Assembly (NCBI GenBank): GCA_029975165.1
Contig: JARKPR010000078.1
Coordinates: 62,001 to 126,000, forward strand
Direction of reading: 5' to 3'
DNA length: 64,000 nt
Source of the DNA: Selenomonadales bacterium
Lineage (GTDB): Bacteria; Bacillota; Negativicutes; Sporomusales; UBA7701
Shown here: piece after piece, positions 1 to 7,754 of the stretch
How positions within the stretch are numbered: position 1 is the first letter of the stretch
How the letters are laid out: each line of letters begins with the position of its first letter
Notes under the pieces: generated by a model
Databases searched by the model: none
The model's input: only the letters and a program-made list of their open reading frames with translations
Told to the model about the DNA's origin: nothing
Translations under genes and position numbers: made by a program

Positions 1-786
1 GACATTCTCGGCGAACTCCTTCAGCGCGTATTGCTGGCAGGCTTTCTGGCCGAGCGACTCCATGCTCTTGCGCAGGCTGGGCGGGATGGGCACCACCACC
101 ACCCCCGTACGGTCGAGCTGCTCGTGGATCTCCTTGGCCAGCGAATCCTTGTGCAGCTTGCACGAACCGCTCATCGCCCCCAGCGTCCCGTCGGCCTTCT
201 GGCCCAGGATCTCCGGCACTCCGGCCTTGGCGGCGATCGAGAACCGCGGCCCGAACGTCGGACAGCGGTAGATGCACATCGCGCAGCCGTTGCCGTACTT
301 CATGCAGTTGCCCTGCGGCCCGGCCGTGCCGGCCGCGTCCACGAACACGTCGCCCGCGGCCACGACATCGGGCTCGCCGTGGTGGCCCTCGCCGATCACC
401 TTCGTTATCCTGGCGCCGTCCTTCTCGATATCCTTCACCCGGCAGTAGATATGCAGCTTGACCCCCGCCCCCTCCACCGCCTTGCGCACCGCCGGCTCGA
501 TCAGCGCCACGTCGTACAGCGTGGCGTGCTTGTGGCCGGGGAACTCGATATTCTTATGGCGGGCGTTCGCGTCCGCCACCTGGAATAAATCGCCGCCGCC
601 CATCGCGATCATTTCCTCGGTCGCGGGAAAACGGCCGTTGTTGCGCATGATGCCGCCCACCAGCCCCGTTCCCAGCAGCATATCGGCCCGTTCGAACAAC
701 TCCACGTCGCAGCCGGCCTTGCGGGCCGCCAGCGCCGCCGCCGAGCCGGCCCAGCCGCCGCCGACGATTACGACCTTCTTAGCCAT
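1..786 (-). CDS. FAD-dependent oxidoreductase with Cys cluster (partial, C-terminus off window)
   Basis: The first 262 residues of a flavoprotein that runs off the left edge. It starts with MAKKVVIVGGG, a Rossmann FAD-binding GxGxxG fold, behind a strong AAGGAGG site. Around residues 162-176 it has four cysteines spaced C-x6-C-x2-C-x3-CP, a pattern that could hold a 4Fe-4S cluster. It is the last visible gene of the minus-strand operon with the SelA-like PLP enzyme (17 bp upstream), RidA and the B12 mutase. A role in oxidising an amine or amino acid, or in reducing an enoyl or imine bond, is inference. The substrate cannot be read from the sequence. Confidence 0.8.
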   Translation of the reverse strand, partial: MAKKVVIVGGGWAGSAAALAARKAGCDVELFERADMLLGTGLVGGIMRNNGRFPATEEMIAMGGGDLFQVADANARHKNIEFPGHKHATLYDVALIEPAVRKAVEGAGVKLHIYCRVKDIEKDGARITKVIGEGHHGEPDVVAAGDVFVDAAGTAGPQGNCMKYGNGCAMCIYRCPTFGPRFSIAAKAGVPEILGQKADGTLGAMSGSCKLHKDSLAKEIHEQLDRTGVVVVPIPPSLRKSMESLGQKACQQYALKEFAENV

Positions 787-803
787 ATCCTTACCTCCTT
801 CCG

Positions 804-2267
804 TCAAATCATGCCGACGTACTTGGCCACGATCTCCATCAGCCTAACCTGCGCCTTGAGGCCGTAGCGGAACACGTCCTTGAGCAGGTTGCCCTTGCTG
901 TCGGTCGTCGCCAGGTCGGGTGAGATGTAGATGTTGCCGTCGTAGGCCACCGTCGGGATGACGCCCATCTGGGCCATGCCGGTCTGGAAGATGTTCGTGC
1001 CGGAATACATGTCTTCGATCGCGAAGATCGGCAGTCCCAGCTCGCCGTCCTTCCAGGTGCCCTCGTAGTTGACCTCGACGGCGCGGGAGTTGTACGACTT
1101 GGTGATGATCAGCCCCGCCTTGATGGCCGGATGGATCTTGTCGAACTCTTCCTTGACCACGTCATACAGATCGTCGACCGACTTGGTGTATACGGACGGA
1201 TTGTCGCGCAGCACCTTCAGGGCCTGGATCTGGGTGGCCAGCGCCTCCTTGCCGGGGTCGAAAGTCACGTACGCCGCCTTGCCGTAAGAAGCAGTCGTGC
1301 CCCAACGGTCGCCGTGCATGCCCATCGCCCGGCGGATGGGGACCATCACGTCCTCCTTGCCGATGATCAGTCCGCTCGTCGCTGCGCCGCTCGCCTTGTC
1401 CATCGAATAGATGATGACGTCGGCGCCCGACTTGCGGATATCGTGGCCGATGCCCGGCACGCCCCAGGCGTTGTCGAGCACATAGGGGATATTATACTCC
1501 TTGCACAGCTTGGCGTACAGCTTCTGCAACAGCGGCGTGCCGTCCTTGTCCTTGACGGCGTAACCGTAGCCCGGCGTCTCGTAGGCCAGCGACGTCATGC
1601 CGGTCAGCATGCTGGCGTGCCGCTCAGCGACCTTCTTCATCGCCTCATAGGTCGCCTCCGGCTCCACCTTCGTCAAGAGCGGCACCGGATGGAACTTTAT
1701 GCCGTGGACGGGGTAGCAGGCGCCGACCAGCGGCACGATCAGCGTGTCGAGGTTGTTCTGGCGCTTGCCGTAGAAGCCCAGCTCGCCGGGCGTCGAGCCG
1801 CGGTCGGCGATGATGTCCTTGTACTTGCCGGGGAACGGCCGGCCGTAGCCGCCCTGGTGGTGGAAATGCTTCTCCAGCGGCGCGATGTAGCGGGCGCGGT
1901 AATTGTCGCCCCGCCCGAGGGCCGGCGGCGTGAACAGGGAATCGAACGCCACCCACAGGCCGGCCTCGCACGTACTGGTCGGCGCGGCGTCGTACTCGTC
2001 GCCGTAAAGGTCCTTGACAAGCTCACGGATCTGGTCGACCATCCCGGCCAGCGGGATAACCTCCTTGCCCGCCTCCTCGCCGGCCCTCATGATGTCCTCC
2101 CTGAGCGGCGCCGGGCAGCCGGAAATGCCGCCCGTCATGCCGAACTTGCCGCGCAGCTCCTTGGGGATGCCGATCTCGTCGGCGGCCGCCTTGGCCTCGG
2201 CGTAGATATTCGGGATATTCAACTGCAAATGCTTGTACATCTGGAACTTATACTTGAACTTGGCCAC
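804..2267 (-). CDS. SelA-like fold-type I PLP-dependent enzyme
   Basis: A 487-residue PLP enzyme of the aspartate-aminotransferase fold. The probable Schiff-base lysine is K291 in YSMDKASGAATSGLIIGK, which matches the SelA / D-glucosaminate ammonia-lyase pattern (SxDKxxGxxxxGLIxGK). D265 in VLDNAWG is the likely partner of the pyridine nitrogen. It is longer than a usual SelA-like lyase, and residues 110-180 hold an extra Gly/Tyr/His-rich segment. It lies between ridA and the flavoprotein gene in one operon. A lyase or aminotransferase step on an amino acid in the mutase pathway is inference. It could also be a relative of cysteine desulfurase. Confidence 0.75.
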   Translation of the reverse strand: MAKFKYKFQMYKHLQLNIPNIYAEAKAAADEIGIPKELRGKFGMTGGISGCPAPLREDIMRAGEEAGKEVIPLAGMVDQIRELVKDLYGDEYDAAPTSTCEAGLWVAFDSLFTPPALGRGDNYRARYIAPLEKHFHHQGGYGRPFPGKYKDIIADRGSTPGELGFYGKRQNNLDTLIVPLVGACYPVHGIKFHPVPLLTKVEPEATYEAMKKVAERHASMLTGMTSLAYETPGYGYAVKDKDGTPLLQKLYAKLCKEYNIPYVLDNAWGVPGIGHDIRKSGADVIIYSMDKASGAATSGLIIGKEDVMVPIRRAMGMHGDRWGTTASYGKAAYVTFDPGKEALATQIQALKVLRDNPSVYTKSVDDLYDVVKEEFDKIHPAIKAGLIITKSYNSRAVEVNYEGTWKDGELGLPIFAIEDMYSGTNIFQTGMAQMGVIPTVAYDGNIYISPDLATTDSKGNLLKDVFRYGLKAQVRLMEIVAKYVGMI

Positions 2268-2284
2268 AAACCTTTCCCCCTTTA

Positions 2285-2746
2285 TTACTCTTTAACCTTC
2301 ACGATCATCTCCACCTCGCAGGCCGCGTCCAGCGGCAGTTCGTTAACGCCCACCGCCGAACGGGCGTGCAGGCCCCGGTCGCCGAACAGCTGACCGAGCA
2401 GCTCGGACGCCCCGTTGATCACCTTCGGCTGGCCGTTGAACCCGGGGGCGCTGGCCACGAAGCCCGTCACCTTCACCACCTGCTCGATATTGTCCAGGTC
2501 GCCGATCTGGGCCTTGATGACGCTCAGGCAATTCAACACGCACGTGCGGGCCGCCTCGTACCCCTTGGCCTCGTCGAGGTCGGCGCCCACCTTGCCCTTG
2601 TACTTCAGCTCGCCGCCCACGAACGGGATCTGCCCGGCGGTGTACACATACCCCCCGGACTTGACCGCCGGCACATAGGCCGCCACCGGCTTGGGGGCCT
2701 CAGGCAGCGTCAGCCCCAGTTCCTGCAATTTGCTCTCGATACTCAA
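2285..2746 (-). CDS. ridA: RidA/YjgF-family enamine/imine deaminase
   Basis: A 153-residue protein of the Rid family, which hydrolyses reactive 2-aminoacrylate-type enamines and imines released by PLP enzymes and amino-acid oxidases. The C-terminal segment HARSAVGV..LP...CEVEMIVKVKE carries the family's active-site arginine and the usual valine/glutamate end. Length is slightly above the usual 125-130 residues because of an N-terminal extension. Its ATG overlaps the stop of the upstream gene by four bases, so translation is probably coupled. In this operon it would clear or process the imine made by the PLP enzyme or flavoprotein, which is inference from position. Confidence 0.88.
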   Translation of the reverse strand: MSIESKLQELGLTLPEAPKPVAAYVPAVKSGGYVYTAGQIPFVGGELKYKGKVGADLDEAKGYEAARTCVLNCLSVIKAQIGDLDNIEQVVKVTGFVASAPGFNGQPKVINGASELLGQLFGDRGLHARSAVGVNELPLDAACEVEMIVKVKE

Positions 2747-3198
2747 TGCTCCTCACCTCCTTCGCCCGGCAGCCGGAAGCTCACGGTCACGCCCAGCGGC
2801 GCCCCCTGCTCCACCCCGGTCAACAGCCGGTCGGTCCTGATGACGATATTCAGATGATTGGGCATGTGGGTCTCGTCGAACCCGGCGAGAACGCCGATTT
2901 TACGGCCGCCCAGGCTCACCTCGTCGCCGCTCACGATCACCCCGCCCCGGGCCACGGCGAAAAAGCCGAGATAGGCGATGCGGTTCACCTTGCCGCCGGG
3001 GGCGGCCTCGGCCTCGTCGGTGAGGATAAGCTCATGCACATCGTGGCGCCGCAGGCAGCGGGAGATCGGCGTTATCAGCGCCAGCCCCCGGTCCTCCATC
3101 CGCCCCTGCAGCAGCACCACCAGCTCGCCCTCGACCACGCTCTTGCGCGCATAAGGATTGGCGGCAAACTTCCCCGCCGCATACGGATCAGTACCCAT
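2743..3198 (-). CDS. conserved hypothetical protein of the B12-mutase operon
   Basis: A 151-residue soluble protein, predicted mostly beta, with no signal peptide or membrane segment. I do not recognise it with certainty; it may belong to the DUF6917 group, but that is memory, not a search. The ATG follows a strong GGAGGGGGGG site. It begins 72 bp after the mutase gene and overlaps ridA by four bases (ATGA), so it is firmly part of the operon. Glycine-rich hairpins and a conserved-looking ETHMPNHLNIVI segment give no catalytic signature. It may be a small enzyme or accessory subunit of the pathway. Confidence 0.7.
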   Translation of the reverse strand: MGTDPYAAGKFAANPYARKSVVEGELVVLLQGRMEDRGLALITPISRCLRRHDVHELILTDEAEAAPGGKVNRIAYLGFFAVARGGVIVSGDEVSLGGRKIGVLAGFDETHMPNHLNIVIRTDRLLTGVEQGAPLGVTVSFRLPGEGGEEH

Positions 3199-3270
3199 GT
3201 CAGCCCCCCCCTCCGGCCGTTTCCCGTTTTATCATCCCTCGCCGCCGGGAAAATATGTGCCCCGGGGCCG

Positions 3271-5088
3271 CTACTTCGCCGTCCGCACCGTATCCTTGCC
3301 GGCCCGGCCGGGGTAAGCCCCCTCCTCCCGGCTGCCCAGCACCCCGGCGTGCAACGCGGCCACGAAGTCGCCCGTCCTGAGCACCTCGTCCAGCACCCGC
3401 TCGATGCCGTCCGTAATCGCGGCCGCATAATCGTCCGCCTTGGCCGTAGGCGTGATGGCCGCCTGGCCGAGGAAACGGAAGCACTCCTGCACCGCCCGCA
3501 GCGTATCCACCTTCGCCGGCGCCGAAATCGGCCCGCCCGAATACGCCTCGTCCGTCGACGCTATCGAGATGGCGTCCACCTCCAGCGCCGCCGCTAGGCA
3601 GGCATGGAGGGCGGTAGCCATCGCCGACTGCACCCGGTCCTCGGTGTGGGTCAGAAAGCCGATCGGCGCCCCCGGCCAGATCGGCGCGTTCACGATCCCC
3701 CGCAGCGCCTGCACCTTGGCGGCGTTGAAATCGATATAATTATCCTCCATCAGCCCGTGGATCATCACCTCCGGCGAATACGCGAACAGCGGCTGGAGAA
3801 TGGGCCGCGCCCCCAGCCGCACCGCCAGGTCGGCCACGATCAGCATGCCGGCGAACGCCTTATGGGCCGGCACGCCGGCCAGCTCCTCGTTCGTCACCAC
3901 GTCGAACGGCAGGTTGTACTTCTTGGCATACAAAATGGCGTGGTACCCGTCCACCGTCAGCCGTTCGGGGTCGGTGCCGGCCCCCAGGGACCCGTAGCAG
4001 ATATTGATCTTCGTCAGGTCGGCGCCCAACTTGGCGGCCAGCACCACCGTCTCCGGCGTATTCAGGCCGCGGTGGGCCCGCACCTGCCACAGCGTCGACT
4101 TCTCCAGCCCGGCGCCGATGCGGTTCAAATTGGCCGCCGTTATCACCGTGCCGTCCTCCTGGTGGGTCAGGAACCCGTCGAGGAACCCCTCCGTCCGCGC
4201 CCCCCACGACGGGTCGAAATGCACCACCCCGTCCGCCCCCCAGGCCTCGCTGGCGAGAATGTGGCCGATATCCATGAACGGGCAGCCTGTGCCGTACTGA
4301 TTGAACACCAGCGGCCGCCGGCGGGTATGCTGCAGCTTCAGCACCGACATGCGGGCCTTGGCCTCGGCCAGGTAGTTCTCCAGCCCCGTCACCTCGTCCT
4401 TCGTGAACCGCCGCGTCTTGGGGTGGAGCTCGCCGCTCTCGTAAAACTTGCGCGGCACGTCGCCGCACAGCGCCGGGTAATGGTCGAACAGCGCGCCGTT
4501 GCCCTCGCGGCTGCGCCACCGCTTCACGTCCCACAGCTCGTCCCGCAGCCTGGCCCGCTCCACCCCCGGCGACGTCTTATCCTTCACCCAGTCCATGATC
4601 AGCGCGCTGATGCCCGCCAGCTTCGCGGCGATGCCGGGGTGGCGGTAGCCGTAGTCGTAGCCGGCCGTCATATCCGCCTTCTCCTTGTGGGTCCGTGTCG
4701 GGTCGGGCACATACTCGCGCCGCTCGACGAAACACGCCACCTCCTCCACCGTCGTCCCCGGCCCGAAGCCGGCGTCGAACCCCAGCTCCGCCGCCAGCTC
4801 CCGCCGCACCGCCATGCCGCCGATGCCGATGCGCGCCTTCTCGCGCAAGCCGGCGGCGTCGGCCAGGTCGATGAACCGGGCCAGCAGCTCGGCCACGCCA
4901 TAGCCCAGCGTCCGGCTGATCAGCAGCGTCTGGGCCTCCTTCACCAGCGCCTGGCTCACGATCTCCTCCGGCGTCAGATCGGGCGGCAGCAGCACCGTCT
5001 CGTGCCCTGCTTCCTCCAACCCGCGGGCGATCATCTTCAGGCCGATATCGTGCACCGGATCGAGCGGCGCCAGAAGCACCCTGCTCAT
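3271..5088 (-). CDS. B12-dependent mutase, N-terminal cobalamin domain fused to TIM-barrel
   Basis: A 605-residue protein in which residues 1-125 form a cobalamin-binding domain like glutamate mutase MutS: PVHDIG (lower-axial H13), SRTLG at 58-62 and IGGM at 89-92. Residues about 140-570 resemble the substrate-binding barrel of glutamate mutase MutE or ornithine mutase OraE. Aspartate of the standard DxHxxG motif is proline here. MutS and MutE are normally separate chains, and OraE/KamE carry the B12 domain at the other end, so the N-terminal fusion is unusual. It overlaps the small upstream gene by ATGA. Carbon-skeleton or amino-group migration on an amino acid is the inferred reaction. Substrate unknown. 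Confidence 0.8.
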   Translation of the reverse strand: MSRVLLAPLDPVHDIGLKMIARGLEEAGHETVLLPPDLTPEEIVSQALVKEAQTLLISRTLGYGVAELLARFIDLADAAGLREKARIGIGGMAVRRELAAELGFDAGFGPGTTVEEVACFVERREYVPDPTRTHKEKADMTAGYDYGYRHPGIAAKLAGISALIMDWVKDKTSPGVERARLRDELWDVKRWRSREGNGALFDHYPALCGDVPRKFYESGELHPKTRRFTKDEVTGLENYLAEAKARMSVLKLQHTRRRPLVFNQYGTGCPFMDIGHILASEAWGADGVVHFDPSWGARTEGFLDGFLTHQEDGTVITAANLNRIGAGLEKSTLWQVRAHRGLNTPETVVLAAKLGADLTKINICYGSLGAGTDPERLTVDGYHAILYAKKYNLPFDVVTNEELAGVPAHKAFAGMLIVADLAVRLGARPILQPLFAYSPEVMIHGLMEDNYIDFNAAKVQALRGIVNAPIWPGAPIGFLTHTEDRVQSAMATALHACLAAALEVDAISIASTDEAYSGGPISAPAKVDTLRAVQECFRFLGQAAITPTAKADDYAAAITDGIERVLDEVLRTGDFVAALHAGVLGSREEGAYPGRAGKDTVRTAK

Positions 5089-5333
5089 CGCCCCGCCCCC
5101 CCGTCCGCCTCGGTCAGCAGCCAGCGGTACCGGTCGGCCGGGCGGTAAACGTACGCCCGCCCCCGCACCCGCACCCCCGGCCCCTCGTACTGGGCGAAAA
5201 CGATATCCACATCCTTGAACCCGAACCCCTTCAACAGGCCTAGCATATAATTGCGGCCCGCCTCCTCACTGCCGCAGACGAAAAACGTCTCCACGTCCAG
5301 CGCATCCATCACCCGTTCCAATGCCTTATCCAT
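5085..5333 (-). CDS. small protein leading the B12-mutase operon
   Basis: An 82-residue soluble protein of unknown family, first gene of the operon. The ATG sits six bases after GGGAGG. The first half has a helix followed by the sequence FFVCGSEEAGRNYMLGLL; the second half looks like beta strands ending in a charged tail. Its stop overlaps the mutase start by four bases, which suggests a partner made in equal amount. It does not look like the small OraS or KamD-type subunits that I know. A small mutase subunit or chaperone is a guess from position only. Confidence 0.65.
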   Translation of the reverse strand: MDKALERVMDALDVETFFVCGSEEAGRNYMLGLLKGFGFKDVDIVFAQYEGPGVRVRGRAYVYRPADRYRWLLTEADGGAGR

Positions 5334-5479
5334 GGCAAACCTCCCTACAGCGCCTCGTGGCTAGTATTGAACGCCCCCCGGCGCTTTATTCGCCCCGCCG
5401 GCCGCAAGGCGCTGCCGTCGCCGCCACGCGCGACTATCGCCGGCAGCTTGCGGGCAGAATACTCCCGGGAGGGGCGGAC

Positions 5480-6097
5480 ATGTATCTGGACTACAGCCTG
5501 GAAATGTACATCACCATCCTGGCCATCGCCACAGCCTTCGCCGGCTGCCTGCTCATCGTCAGAGCAGACTGGCGGCATTGGGGGCCGCTGTTCCTCTCCG
5601 CCTCCCTCCTGGCGATAGTATTATGCTACATCTTCGTCAGACTCCATTTTTACTCGTTCCCCTATAACCTGCTCAAAAACTATTTCCTGTTTCCCATTCT
5701 CGTCGTAGGCCACGTTTTTCCCCTGCTGGTGCTGCTCGGCGTCAAATACAGCCCGGCCAAGTGGAGCCACAAAATCGCCTTCTACTGGGTCTTCGTCGTT
5801 TCCGGCATGGCCGGCGAAACCCTTGCCCACAATTATACCCGGCTGATCAAATACGAACTCTTCTGGGACTTCTGGGATTCCCTCACAGCCTGGTGGCTCT
5901 ATTTGCTCCTCTTCGAATGGATCGGGGGAAAGCTCATTCCCCCCCGCCTCCGCCGGCCCCTTCCCGACCAGGCCTTTGCCTTCGGCGGCTGGGCCTGGCT
6001 GATAGTCCACTTCTTTATGGTCGCCGGCTTCATCCTGGCCGGCGTTTACCTGGGCTGGCAACTGGGCAAGGAAATGTTTGCCGCCCCCAAAAGCTGA
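5480..6097 (+). CDS. CBO0543-like multi-pass membrane protein
   Basis: A 205-residue membrane protein with about six hydrophobic segments, rich in Trp, Tyr and Phe, ending in a short polar tail. The ATG at 5480 follows CCGGGAGGGG. A frame open further upstream to 5321 has no good start and codes proline/arginine-rich sequence, so I reject that extension. The pattern of helices and the conserved-looking GMAGETLAHNYTRLIKYELFWDFWDSLTAWW region fit the CBO0543 family of Firmicutes, whose function is unknown. It is a lone gene between the divergent mutase operon and the convergent gdhA. Confidence 0.7.
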   Translation: MYLDYSLEMYITILAIATAFAGCLLIVRADWRHWGPLFLSASLLAIVLCYIFVRLHFYSFPYNLLKNYFLFPILVVGHVFPLLVLLGVKYSPAKWSHKIAFYWVFVVSGMAGETLAHNYTRLIKYELFWDFWDSLTAWWLYLLLFEWIGGKLIPPRLRRPLPDQAFAFGGWAWLIVHFFMVAGFILAGVYLGWQLGKEMFAAPKS

Positions 6098-6171
6098 CAA
6101 CCGCCGCCTGTCGGTTCCCGGCCGTCCGGTCTTGTTCACGCGGCGGCCCTCGCGCCCAGCCTGCGCCCGCA

Positions 6172-6212
6172 CAAAAAAAAGCTCCCCGCCCGAAACCGGG
6201 CAGGGAGCTTGC
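6172..6212 (-). terminator. rho-independent terminator of gdhA
   Basis: On the minus strand a GC-rich stem (AAGCTCCCTGCCCGG paired with the GGGCGGGGAGCTT side) is followed directly by a run of eight T residues. It lies 11 bp past the gdhA stop codon and also faces the end of the plus-strand membrane-protein gene. Confidence 0.85.
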
Positions 6213-6222
6213 CTGTCTCTTA

Positions 6223-7754
<1,532 letters not shown>

